From: Endomychus coccineus
Taxonomy: Eukaryota > Arthropoda > Insecta > Coleoptera > Endomychidae
Direction: 5' to 3'
NCBI GenBank assembly: GCA_958510875.1
Contig: OY294068.1
Location: forward strand, 193,526,315-193,590,314
DNA: 64,000 nt
The notes beneath the pieces were generated by a model. That model was not told the DNA's origin, did not search any database, and was given only the letters and a program-made list of their open reading frames with translations. Made by a program: the position numbers and the translations under genes. Below, in pieces: positions 33,365 to 44,700 of this stretch (its first letter is position 1; each line of letters begins with the position of its first letter).

Positions 33365-34020
33365 GTAGTGTTTGATAGTCACATCGTTCAATAAACGCGT
33401 AAACAATTTTGTTTTAAAATATAGTGGATGTTTATAAGATAAGCATTCGTTTTACTTTGTAATTTGACATTAATTTCAATACAATAATAATTTACTCTTA
33501 AACTATTTCAACTGGAAACGCAACAAAATTGAGAAAGAAACATCTACCAATTTTTTCCTACAAATTTGATTGTTTTCGAGCACGTAGACGTTGACACCTT
33601 GATATAATACGGGGAGTAATGCCACCCCCTCAAGATTAACATTGTTGTTGTATCGACCACAAGCTTTTATCTTGTCTTGTTACTTTGTCTTTCTTTATTA
33701 TGTAGTGCGTCTACCCAAGCTATTTCTAAAATCGTCAAAAAGTCCAAGAGTAAAAAATTCTCAGTACATAGTATTTTTCATTTTAAGCAACTTTGACAAA
33801 ATCTGCCTGTCTAGATGTCGGTCACGAATTGATTGTCTACACGATGGTTCAAAAACGAAAGGTCCTATCATACTCAAATGTTGTCAAAAAATCGTTTGCT
33901 GTTCGGTGACGAAGTCTATTGTTTTCAGGGAAATCAGTTAATAAACACACCCTTCTCTAAGATGTTGAAAATTTAAAAAAATCGTAACACCGCACTTCAA
34001 CTGTTAATAACAAACAGCGA
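33365..34020. other. Intergenic, no gene recognised
   Basis: AT-rich. A 99-codon open frame (33642-33941, +) has no recognised domain and no supporting context. Confidence 0.4.
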
Positions 34021-34097
34021 TGAATGTATGGTCTAGACCTAGAAGCTAGGATACTCGGCTTCCACTGAATAGACTCGGGTTCGATTCCCATAAACGA
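34021..34097 (+). tRNA. tRNA-Glu-like pseudogene or tRNA-derived SINE head
   Basis: TATGGTCTAG, AGCTAGGATACTCGGCTT and CGGGTTCGATTCCCA follow the insect tRNA-Glu order (A box, anticodon arm, B box). The D loop has an inserted piece, the anticodon loop reads CTTCCAC (TCC in place of TTC/CTC), the T stem pairs only partly and the acceptor ends do not pair. It is therefore not a working tRNA-Glu. A tRNA-derived repeat is equally possible. Confidence 0.45.
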
Positions 34098-34845
34098 AAA
34101 ATTTGTTTTTATCATAACATTTTCTTAAAAACATTATTAATTTGAATATTATTTAGTTGTGCAAAGGTCAATAGCAAAGAGTATCTCATAGAATGTGAAA
34201 CAATTATATAAAAATCAGTAACCAAATTAAATGATTTCCGAAGAGTAACTTTGAAACGCACACTATTTGTCTATTCTCTAAGCGGCAACACTAGTTTATT
34301 TGTATGTTCTGGTGAATTCTTGCAAGTGAATTTTAACCCTCTTCTATTCGTCTGATTAACTTAAAATTTGGCAGGTGTTTATCATTCGGGTGACAATGCA
34401 TTATGGCCTTTTTAATGTTCTATTAGTTATATGAACCTTCGGGAATTTTCGCGTTTCCATAAATTAAAAAACTGAGAACTGAATACATCACTTCGAAGAT
34501 AAAAAAAATAGGGATTATCATACGACAAACTTTTGAATCTGTTATTGGCCGAAAAGAGAACAGAACATCTTACGTCGCATATGTAACAAAACAATTATTT
34601 TGTCGTTTTAATACACTTTAAAATTTCGCAATGGTATGGTTAGGTATGGAAAAATTGTCAATTTGGTCGATCACGCCGATGTGAGTTAAGTTGCGTTACA
34701 GTTTCCTCGTATGGACGAGGAAATCGACTCCATTGCTAGTTTTACCTTTACGAGTTATAGCGTGTAAGGACCCTGAATTTCGCAGGTTCCGACTCCATTG
34801 AAATATGACACGCCGGAAAAAGTAAGCAACAGATGCTTGAAAGTA
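34098..34845. other. Intergenic, no gene recognised
   Basis: AT-rich with no supported feature. Confidence 0.45.
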
Positions 34846-35412
34846 CGAGGGCAAGGTGAAAAATGAAAAATAAAAAATAAAACAGATGGCGCCACAATTG
34901 AAAATCCCATGTAACATTTCTGATGTACCATCTTTAACTAGAACGCATTAAAATTTTCAGTTCTGTTTTGATACCCATCGAAAGCAAGCAACCAGAAACC
35001 AAAGAACAGTCGATACAGTGGACTTGTCCTGGCGAATCGAAGCCGAAAAAGGCCAAAGCGGGTTTATCGACCAACAAACTCTTGGCGACAGTTTTTTTGG
35101 AATGCACACGGTATATTATGCAGATCTGTTGGATCGATTCGACCCCGATTTGAAGCGAAAGTGGCCGCATTTGGCAAAGAAAAAGTGCTCTACCACCAAG
35201 ACAACGCACATGCCGCAGTCCCAATGGCAAAATTGCATGAATTGCGCTACGAATTGGTTCGTCATCCACCATATTCTCCAGATTTGGCCCCTGCGATATT
35301 TATCTGTTACCAAACATGAAGAAATGGCTCAGCGGAAAGAGATTTGGCTCCAACGATGAGGTCATCTCTGAAACAAACGCCTATTTTGAAGGATTGCCGA
35401 AATCGTATAAGT
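34846..35412 (+). pseudogene. Mariner transposase remnant, internally deleted
   Basis: The left end carries the same inverted end as the mariner at 31313 (TACGAGGGCAAGGTGAAAAA after a TA) and the same 5' leader. The leader then jumps straight into the catalytic half: ETKEQSIQWTCPGESKPKKA and KAGLSTNKLLATVF, then in another frame LLDRFDPDLKRKWPHLAKKK, then broken text corresponding to the HQDNAPAH and PPYSPDLAP region, and finally FGSNDEVISETNAYFEGLP. At least two frameshifts and a 5' deletion leave no usable protein. The right TIR is not found. It lies about 0.7 kb upstream of the first aop coding exon. Confidence 0.8.
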
Positions 35413-36074
35413 GGTTAATGTAGGGATGGTATGATATCCTTCGAAGTATGTCCAATACAAAGGCTACTTCCTCCGAATTGGGGGAAACCCCTTTAATAAG
35501 GTTGGGATTCAGATAATAATGTGATGATATAGTCAATTAAATCTTACTCCACTAAGAAACAACTTCGGGAAAGTATAAAAGCACACAGTTTGTATAGATA
35601 ACGTTAATGTTAAGATTTAAAATACTACATAATCGAAATAAACAAATATTACACATTGATTACCAAAGTACGCAGCAATAAATTTCCAGCTGTTGAATTG
35701 GAATGGGAAATTTTACATGATTATCTGGTATTTCTACACTCACTATCTTGAGTAATGAGCGTAGCTACCGGCTTGAATATTTAAAATTCACATTTTCAAT
35801 TAATAAATAATTACATCAGCAACTTCCCAGTATTATTATTGACTAACATTCCGATTGAATGCAAATCCAGGTATCGACGATGTATTTCAAACTGATAAAA
35901 TTGAATTCATTTGGAATTGATTGAATATATCAAAATAACTGAAGTATGTACTATTATCGAATTATGATAACATTATTAAAAGTTGGATACGCCTCTTCCA
36001 TTATTTGTAACGATATTGTCAATAATAACAATTTTATTCGACTCTAAACCCTGTTTTTTTTTTCAGGACAAAAT
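35413..36074. other. Sequence upstream of the aop start exon (intron or leader)
   Basis: AT-rich, ending in a long T tract and TTTCAG at 36061-36066, a strong 3' splice site directly before the aop coding start. No promoter element is seen. Confidence 0.6.
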
Positions 36075-39000
36075 ATGAAATTGGTACCCGGACCACTACC
36101 TCCAATTCCAACAGGAGCTGCCATGGATCGCTTACCCTTATTACCAGTTTTCAATCCGGACGTTTTGTGGAGGTATCCGATGGGTTTTCCATCTATGGGA
36201 CAACCGCCTTCTTCGCCTCTTCTGGATTACAAAAGTCAATTGCCCCAGAGTCTTGCCACAGATCCCAGGGTATGGTCCAGGGATGACGTTACCACGTTCC
36301 TTAGATGGGCAGAAAGGGAATTTGATATCCAGCCTTTGGATATGGAAACGTTCCAGATGAACGGTAAGTCCTGACGTAATGGAAAAACAATATTTTCCCA
36401 ACAGATTGTGAGTCATTTAGTTGTTTCTCAACGTATTGATGAAAAAAGTATTCTCAACTCCATTATACCCTAGACTGTCTCCAGACTTGAAGAAATATCG
36501 TTTGGATATTTGGTGGAATGTTTTTTTTAAACACCTAGAATTTTAAAATATTTAAAGCGAGTTGGGTAATACAACCCTACCTTCATTCTCCACTATTATG
36601 GAGTTATAACAAGTTTTAAAAAATATGTAGCGTATACAGGGCCTTACTTTATTGCGATTTTTCCCAAAACAGATTTGTAGAACTTAATGATTTTTTGACA
36701 ACTTACTCATGTTACATTACGATATGAAACAATGAAAAAGTTTTCAAAATAAGTGAGAAAAAACTAGTGTAAACATGTCATCAAAATGACAAATTTGTTA
36801 TCACAATATCTTCATTTTTCTAAATAGCACCCCGGACCCCATATTTTTTGGCACCATCAGATTGGCCGATTGATTTTTATTGAAGAAGATGTATGGTACT
36901 AAAAGTTATATTTTTAGAAGAAATTTGAAATAAAGATTTAACGCAAAATTGCGAGCATTTATAAAACGTACAAAACACATTTAGGCTGCGTAGGTATCAG
37001 TCTATTGTTTTTTATAAATTATCGCAATTTGTATTATTAAATGTTTTTCAAATTAAAAAATGAATTTAAATAAATTCTCGGGAAATGCCCACGTCGCCGA
37101 AACGAATAGAAACACGAGTAATCGAAAGTGTTTCAATTTCGATTGCCCCCCTTAATAATAATAATAATAACTGGCCAATCTGATGGTGGAAAAAAATATA
37201 GGGTGCTATTTAAAAAAATAAAGTTATTGATATTTTAATTTCGCCACTTTCATTACATGTTTACAAAATTTTTGTTACCTCTTTCGAAATTTTCTTCCGC
37301 TGTTCCATAACTTATTGAAATATTATTATGTTTTCAAAAAATCATTAATTTCTATAAATCAGTTTTGAAGATAATCGCAATAGAGTAAGACCCTGCAAGA
37401 AAAATATTTTCTTAAGTTGTAATAACTCCAAAACAGTTGAGAATCAAGGTAATTTAATTTCGACGAAGAAACCAAGAATGCAAAAAAGGTGGGGTGCTCT
37501 AGTCATCAACTTCCTGTATAACCAGAAGTGAATGAAGAATGAAAGAATGTTTTTACTAAAAATTGAAAACGATATTCCTTTTAAGTATCGAGATGCGTGT
37601 TGTCGGTAGGTTGAAGCTTACCCTGCATAATATTCTTTGATATAATCTCCATCCATCTAAATATAAACGAAACCGTTTTCAAATATTCATTCTCTTAGAG
37701 TTGAGCCAGTGGCGTAGATAACGCCCCCGCAACCGCGGGGGGCGCACGAGGAAATCAAAATGTTAATTTCGAGTGTTGCAAAAATAGTTATTGGTATATA
37801 ATATATTATAAGATATACTATCAATTACGTGTAAATAACAAATTATTTTTAATAATCAAAATATGTATATTTGTTATTTTCTTTTTTTTTAGAAAAAGAA
37901 AGGGGTGTTAGCTACACTACTGAGTTGAGCCTAAAGATAGTTTCAAATTCACTTTTCTTATTAATTTTATTTGCCATCATCAAGAAAAACAATGCAATGA
38001 TTTTCAGAAGTTTAATGGTGTTGTCATTGCAAATTTTTATTTTCAGGAAAAGCCATGTGCCTGTTAACCAGAACTGACCTGGGAGAAAGAGCTCCAGGTT
38101 CCGGAGACGTATTATACAACGTCCTCCAAATACTCGTACGCGAAGCCAACAATTTACAACGAATGTTACCCTCAAGTCCCGTCACACCCACCTCCCGTCA
38201 TCCCTATCCCCTATCTCCCCATTCGCATCCGCCCACGCCGAATTGGAATATGCTCACGCAGAACAGCGAATCCTTCCATTCGTCCCATCCCGTATCTTTG
38301 GCCGTTCAATTGATGGCCCACAGCAATTCCGTTACCCTCAGTCCTGCTCCGTCCATCGACAGTCAAAACAGCAGTCCTCAACACACGGACACGCAACAGT
38401 CCTTCGGACATTCCATATTCAGTACCACCGGAAGTAACGGAAGCGGTAGTAATCCGTCCGATTCGGACGAAGACGACAAAAAATGGAACCAAACAAGTCC
38501 ACCGAACACTCCCACCTACACCTACAACAACCACTCGCTGCCTCTGGCTCCACCGCGAAGTCCCAAAGATGCGGTTTCTAGTCCAGGTGCATTCAAATGT
38601 TTCGGCAGGGAGTTCTTCCCGAATGATTCACCAGAACCAAATACAAGTAAGTCGAATACATATTTCTCGATGGTTATTTAAATTGTTCGTTGATTTTCGG
38701 TACTTATTTCGTATATGAACTGTAATAGTTGCTGAAATAGGTATTTACCGTCCCAAATATAATCCAGGCAAATTAGAATTAGTTCGTAACATGCTTTATT
38801 CAGATATCAGAATAAAAACAGGCTAATTTCCCTTCCTCTCATTCGCTCTCCTGATTCATGTTGAAATGGATTCTTCAATCTCCTTCTGGTCTCCTTTTTT
38901 ACAATATATAGCAGCCTCTGCAAATCAGTAAAATAAAATGAAGCTGCTGCCATTACAACATTGCAATAATGATTTGGAGACATAATTATATACAGAAAAC

Positions 39001-42000
39001 TCTTCTCACATTGTTAATTATTATGAAATTTATTCAATGATATATATATTCATATTGATGTAGTTTTTATCCTGATACATTTTACAATTTTCCAAACGGG
39101 AGGATTTTAAAGGGGATTAAATCAAAGAAAATGGTTTGTGAAACGACAACGTACATTTCATATGATCCTACATGTCTGAAAATGCAGTGGTGGGGCAGTG
39201 ACAAAGATAAATCTATCGAAAATCCAAGACTAGAAGTAATCCTTAACCTTACACCACCCCTGTGTTGGAGTTCATGGCAGTAAAGACAATATATAGAATG
39301 ATCGGAGACGAAATCACCAAACGCGAATATCGATCCCTCCCTGGAAATCAGCATACCTGGGACATACCCCAAGATAAAATGATGAAAAGTATAGCTTTGT
39401 GAAAAAATGGTGCGTCTGTGCCTCGCGGTCATGACTAAATTGGGAATTGGACAGCCGAGAACTGCCCGATTCTCCGACAGAAGGAACAAACTCCAGCTAA
39501 TATTGGTACCCGCCCACTCTGGCTTGAAGGGAAACGAAGTGGCCGATGAATTGGCCAAACGGGGTTTCTTGAGCGACCCTGGCCCCGTTTCAACGATCGG
39601 CTCCACGCCCTCAAGGAGCTACTATCTACATTAGGGAGTTATCGCCTAAACTCTAAACCCTACTCTCTATGAGCAGGAGAGGCCTAAAACTGGTGACAGG
39701 ACACTGTCATCTGAATAAACATCTACACACAGTGGGCATTGTTGAAGACTCAGCAGTAGATGTGGAAAGGCGGACGAAACTGCCTCTCACATCCTAGCAG
39801 AATGTCCAGCACTGGCTTCTCTTAGGCTACAACACCTAGGCAGCACACATACGGCGCTTGAAGCCATTAGAGATATCAGTCCATGGTAAATCTTAGCCTT
39901 AGGTCTGCTGGACTGATAATTGTATCAAGGGGCGCACAATGGACCCAATCAAGCAGTCTAAGTTCTCCAGACTTGACTTCCGTTTTGATTGATTGATTGA
40001 TTGAAGTTGCAACAGTGAATGGGAGGACAAAGACACCATCCTAAGACTCTACAGAAAGACCATTGAATGGTACATAGATGATTCCAAAACAATAGAAGGA
40101 ACTGCAATTGGAGTATAAGGATTTGGAAATTAATATTTCGTAACTTTAGGTAAATCCCCGAGCATTTCCCAAGCCGAAATACACTCCAGTTCAATATAGA
40201 AAGAGAGTTACGTAGACCAGAAATTATAACCATGAGAAATAATAACCTCCTTCTGCGAAATAAGCATCAGTATAACACTGAAAGAAGTAGTCGAAAAGAT
40301 AACATTACTGGATATAGCTACAAGGATTGAGACGAGTAAAGATACTCCTGGAAACTATAACCAGAAGAGATATAATGATTGCACCAACCTAAGAAACAAT
40401 AAACTGAGAATCCTAACGGGAATTCTAAAAGGACTCTGCTGGTTGAGAACACACCGGATTAATGAAAGAAGAAGGGTGTAGATTTTGCGAAATGGGCGAA
40501 ACTTCTATTCACATTCTCTCATAATGCATTACCGCGCAAAAATCGAGGGCACGACACCTGGGAGTGCATCAAATAGAAGAAGGAGACGTACCTAACCTGA
40601 AGCCATCCAATATATAACTTGTTAAGAGCTATATGATTGGTGGGACTGTTTTAGTCCTTTGGGCTCATATTTTTTTTAATGCATGCGACTTTTCAAGTAC
40701 TAGGTCTAGGATTCTTTTTTCATTTATTAAATTCTCTTGAAAATCACCCCGCTTAAGAAAACGAAAGGATTGAAGGATTTTTTGCACGGAGATTTGGAAA
40801 TTACATCGTTAAGAACCATAATTTCCCAAGAGGAAATATTATTCTATGTTTTCAACCAAAATTATTCGCTCAAACATATTTTAGGATATTTCATCACAAA
40901 CAACATATTTTCGCAAAATGAATTTCCCGTTTCCCGGGACTCTAAATGAAGCAAATGAAATTTCTGGTTGAATTTTGGACACCACATTCTAATGGCCCAA
41001 GGACTATTAGAAAAAAATTTAGAAATTATGAGTTTAGAATTAGTTTAATTTGCCTGGACTAAAATTGCGTTGGGTATTGTTGGGTTGCCACAGTCTCTGT
41101 TTTCGAGTCAGAATTTTTGAGCCAATCAATAATAATCCAAAAGATCACTGAGGTGATAATACAAAAATTAACAGTAAAATCAATTACCAGTTGTACCATA
41201 CAAGATAAGTGACAAAATTTGAAAAATATGTTGTTTTCATCATCCATAATCGGCTTGTTTACGAAATGAAGTTTCAAAAGTAAACTGATGTTTATATTGG
41301 CCTTTCTTTATTTCCAGACGGTAGATTGTTATGGGATTTCCTCCAACAGCTTCTGAACGATCCGGCTCAGAGATATACGAATCACATCGCATGGAAAAAC
41401 CGCGAAACCGGCGTTTTTAAAATTGTCGATCCGGCCGGTCTTGCCAAACTGTGGGGTATACAGAAGAATCATCTGTCGATGAATTATGACAAGATGTCTA
41501 GAGCCTTACGATACTACTACAGAGTCAATATTCTGCGAAAGGTTCAAGGAGAACGTCATTGCTACCAGTAAGTACCTTTTATGATGTCTCTCGCTCGTAA
41601 TATTCTTCCCACAAAAATAACCTGTTATTTATCAGTCGGTAATAAACTGTGGCGTTATGTGGATTGTAAATTACCGCTTCCCTTTAATGTTGCAGAACTG
41701 TTAAACATAATTTTCTCTTTCCAGATTCCTGAGAAATCCGACGGAACTCAAGAACATCAAAAACATATCGCTTCTCAGACAACAAATGACAATGTCTCCG
41801 ACGAATACGAAACCACCACAAGTGGCACCACAAATAGTGCCACAGATCAACATCAAACACGAACCGGCAGATCAACCACAAGATCATCGTAGAACGCCAG
41901 AATACGACGATAAACCAACGGACCTAAGTATGGAAGGCCCGACGGACTTAAGTAGTGGTAGCCGTCATGTGAGTATAGTTTGTTCTCCAGATCCTCCTAT

Positions 42001-42013
42001 ATCACAGAACTAG
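36075..42013 (+). CDS. aop: Yan / anterior open, ETS-domain transcriptional repressor
   Basis: Four coding exons, 36075-36363, 38047-38646, 41318-41567 and 41725-42013, join in phases 1, 1 and 2 at GTAAGT donors and AG acceptors to give 475 residues. Residues 60-137 form the SAM/Pointed domain (WSRDDVTTFLRWAEREFD, then KAMCLLTRTDLG and GDVLYNVLQILV), which polymerises Yan/TEL-type proteins. It is followed by LPSSPVTPTS and PLSPHSHPPTP, where Ser140 aligns with the key MAPK site of fly Yan. Residues 298-382 are the ETS domain (LLWDFLQQLLNDP, recognition helix MNYDKMSRALRYYY), of the Yan/ETV6 type. Yan represses RTK/MAPK target genes in the nucleus and is removed on phosphorylation. The ATG follows an acceptor, and MKLVPGPLPP with the DVLWR block fits known Yan N termini; an upstream non-coding exon is implied. 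Shorter than fly Yan, mainly in the linker. Confidence 0.95.
36577..37452. mobile_element. Foldback element in aop intron 1
   Basis: Arms of about 290 bases (36577-36880 and 37160-37452) are inverted copies: CCTTCATTCTC with TGGAGTTATAAC, AGGGCCTTACTTTATTGCGAT, TAAACATGTCAT, ATAGCACCC and CATCAGATTGGCC on the left, each mirrored on the right. The 280-base centre includes CGGGAAATGCCCACGTCGCC and an (AAT)n tract. No coding capacity. Confidence 0.7.
37453..38046 (+). other. aop intron 1, remainder
   Basis: AT-rich intron ending TTTATTTTCAG at 38046. A 9-base G/C patch (CGCGGGGGGCGC, 37734-37745) stands out. Nothing else is supported. Confidence 0.6.
38647..39389 (+). other. aop intron 2, left part
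   Basis: Begins with a GTAAGT donor. The right half may already belong to the LINE remnant that follows (minus-strand open frame 39082-39606 is its shadow). No other feature. Confidence 0.5.
39390..39960 (+). pseudogene. Non-LTR retrotransposon 3' remnant in aop intron 2
   Basis: An RNase H-like block reads LILVPAHSGLKGNEVADELAKRG (split as LILVPAHSGLKG and NEVADELAKRG), followed in other frames by SRRGLKLVTGHCHLNKHLHT and an ETASHILAECPALASLRLQH block that is the Cys/His motif downstream of RNase H in Jockey/R1-type ORF2. Several frameshifts. It ends near a (TTGA)n tract (39987-40003), a typical LINE tail. Confidence 0.65.
39985..40005 (+). repeat. (TTGA)n microsatellite
   Basis: Four to five TTGA units at the junction of two LINE remnants; likely the 3' tail of the first. 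Confidence 0.7.
40006..40640 (+). pseudogene. Second non-LTR retrotransposon remnant in aop intron 2
   Basis: Frames broken by stops read TILRLYRKTIEWYIDDSKT and EGTAIGV (start of RNase H), GKSPSISQAEIHSS, AKILLETIT, RFCEMGETSIHIL and LGVHQIEEGDVPNLKPSNI. The text is clearly related to the remnant at 10970-11960, so both come from one LINE family. Confidence 0.6.
40641..41317 (+). other. aop intron 2, right part
   Basis: AT-rich intron ending TTTATTTCCAG at 41317. A 70-codon frame at 40737-40949 has no recognised domain. Confidence 0.55.
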
Positions 42014-42890
42014 CCTATATAGTGACGTAAGCAACTTTGTGCATTATCAGTGACATTTGGTGCCAATATTATTATGTTAAGACTTAAAATATGTGCAAAT
42101 AGTGATAGAATTTTTGTAAATAGTTATATTATATGAGATTTTTATAAAATTGTGCATCAAAAAATGAAAGGTTTGCATATTTTTATAAGAATGACGAATT
42201 TAACATGTGCCAAAATATAAATAAATTATTTTTTCATTTGGACACAAATGGTAGTAGAGTGAACTGCCAAAGGCAGCTTTAATTTTTTCCAATATTGGAA
42301 AATATCACAATTGTGATAAAAATTTTTAATGACAATAAATAACAATTGATTTTTTTTTCAAATACTTCAATGTACAAAGAGATGGAACTGGAACTTGTAT
42401 AAATAAAAATTGAAGTTTTCAAGTCATTACATAGCTTTCAAAATAGAATAAACAACGAATCAAATCACATTCCATTTAATCTGGCATTTGCCAAGTGCTT
42501 TCGGGAGTATAGAGAAGGGACAACAGTTATCAGATTTCATTTTTTACCGACAGATTGGATTTTTGGCAACTTAATTGGTCCTTCGAGCCGAGTTATTTAT
42601 AATAACTGACGATCTCCTACAATGTTGGGAATTGAATTGCAATTATTTTTGGAGGAATTTAGGATTACGTGACAATTCCAAAAATATCTGGCTTGATTTA
42701 AAAAATGAAATCTCGTTCTTTGCGGTCCGCAATATATTTAAATGAATGTTTGTTTAAGGCTGAATTTCCAGCTCTATTTCTGTGATCTCTAAATGATGTT
42801 TGACTCAAGCTGTGTGATTTTTAATAAAGTATATTTGCAGTATGTATATTTAGAACTGTACATATTTATAATAAAATAGTTTACAAGTGA
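42014..42890 (+). other. aop 3' untranslated region (probable)
   Basis: Follows the aop stop at 42011-42013. Candidate AATAAA polyadenylation signals occur at 42833-42838 and 42870-42875, with several earlier ones. The region is AU-rich and carries the inverted pair TTCCAATATTGGAA and TCACAATTGTGA. The segment from about 42205 onward is duplicated downstream. Confidence 0.55.
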
Positions 42891-44700
42891 ATTTGTATTT
42901 GAAAGCTTTTATGATCATGTTTTCATTTTGTGTCGATTGGTATTTCGTTCCAATAGTTTCTTAATTGTAAATAATACACGCAATTTAAATTTAATTTTGA
43001 ATTTACTCTTACTTTTGTGTATTTGTTTTGTATGAAAAATTATTTTATTGTTAACATTATAACAAGTTTGAAATATACTTATTACAAACTGTTCGCTTCT
43101 TTTTGTCCCAAATCTAACACAAAGGATCCCTCTCCCCCCGTTTCCAAAAATTGAATAATGCAGGTAAGTATTTTGAATAGTTTTTACTAATCCTATGAAA
43201 GGCATGAGCATTCGAATTAATTAATTTGTCTTCAAGAGGTACATTCTTCTAATGGAACGTTATTTTCTTTATCACTTCGAGCCGGTTTATATGCGTCAAT
43301 ACGCAATAAAACATTTATTATCATCTTACTTATAAACTATAAAAGAGTTCACACTGTGGTACAGTATAACACTATACATAAGTACACTATACACCCTTAT
43401 CCACTGAAAATACCCCTGAATAATTGATGAAAAAGCAGGGGTAGCCAAACATTTTTTGAATATAGGACACACCATTTCTCAAGAAATTTTATCACTTTAA
43501 AATACAGTACAGACAAACATATGCCAAAATATAAATAAATTATTTTTTCATTTGGACACAAATGGTAGTAGAGTGAACTGTGAACTGCCAAAGGCAGCTT
43601 TAATTTTTTCCAATATTGGAAAATATCACAATTGTGATGAAAAATGGCCATAAATAACAATTGATTTTTTTCGAATACTTCAATGTACAAAGAGATGGAA
43701 CTGGAACTTGTATAAGTGAAAATTGAAGTTTTCAAGTCATTACATAGCATTCAAAATAAAATAAACAACCGATCAAACCACATTCTCTTTAATCTGGCAT
43801 TTGCCAAGTGCTTTCGGGAGTATAGAGAAGGGACAACAGTTATCAGATTTCATTTTTAACCGACAGATTGAATTTTTGGCAACTTTATTGGTCCTTCGAG
43901 CCGAATTATTTATAATCACTGACGAACCCTACAGTGTTGGGAATTGAATTGCAATCATTCTTGTTCTTGGAGGAATTTAGGATTACATGACAATTCTAAA
44001 AATATCTGGCTTGATTTGAAAAATGAAATCTCGTTCTTAAGTATTTTGAATAACTTCTTAGAATCCTATGAAAGGCGTGTACATTCGAAATAATTAATCT
44101 ATCTTCAAGAGGTACATTCTTCTAATAAAACGTTTTCCTCTAGATTACGTTATTTTCTTTATCACGTGACAATGTAGCGAAGATTGTACATATCAGTGGT
44201 CCTTCGAGCCGGCTTATGTTCATCAATACCCAATAAGATTGGTAAATTGTTCATTAATTCTGGGGGGAATCAAATGACAGGGTTATTTCAATTAATGCGG
44301 TCATATATTAGTTATTCGCCTGGAATATAGATGAATGAATGTTTATTCAATTTTGTTATTAAACTGTATCCTCCGTTGTCCTTCGAGTCGGTTTATAACT
44401 GACAATACACAACAAGAGTGGTAAATTAATCACTAACTCTGGAAGAAAATGAATGACAAGATGAATTTAGAATTATCTAATCAATGAGGTCTGTTTGTAA
44501 TCGGTCTGAAATATATCTGAATAAAATGTATTCACATCTATTTCAGTTTATTCTAACCTGAATTCTGAGATCAATTTATGTTATCTTTGAATGATAATGG
44601 AGTTTATTTGCAGTATGTATATTATATATTCAAAACCAGATATGATGGAATATTTTACACGTGAAATTTCATTCGAAAGCTTTCTTGATTTGATCAAAAT
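42205..44700 (+). repeat. Decayed tandem duplications of the aop 3' UTR region
   Basis: Copy 1, 42205-43310; copy 2, about 43517-44240, matching copy 1 closely over AAATGGTAGTAGAGTGAACTG, CCAAAGGCAGC, GCATTTGCCAAGTGCTTTCG and GGTCCTTCGAGCCG, with an 8-base internal repeat (GTGAACTG twice) and a deletion of the piece equal to 42722-43163. A third, more diverged stretch (about 44360-44690) repeats CCTTCGAGTCGGTTTATA and TTTGCAGTATGTATATT. Copies get more divergent with distance. Confidence 0.75.

Noticed and set aside
36075..42013. Assignment to Ets98B/SPDEF, since it also pairs a Pointed domain with an ETS domain
   Set aside because: The ETS text (LLWDFLQQLLNDP, MNYDKMSRALRYYY, GERHCYQ) and the Pointed-flanking SPVTPTS block are of the Yan/ETV6 type.
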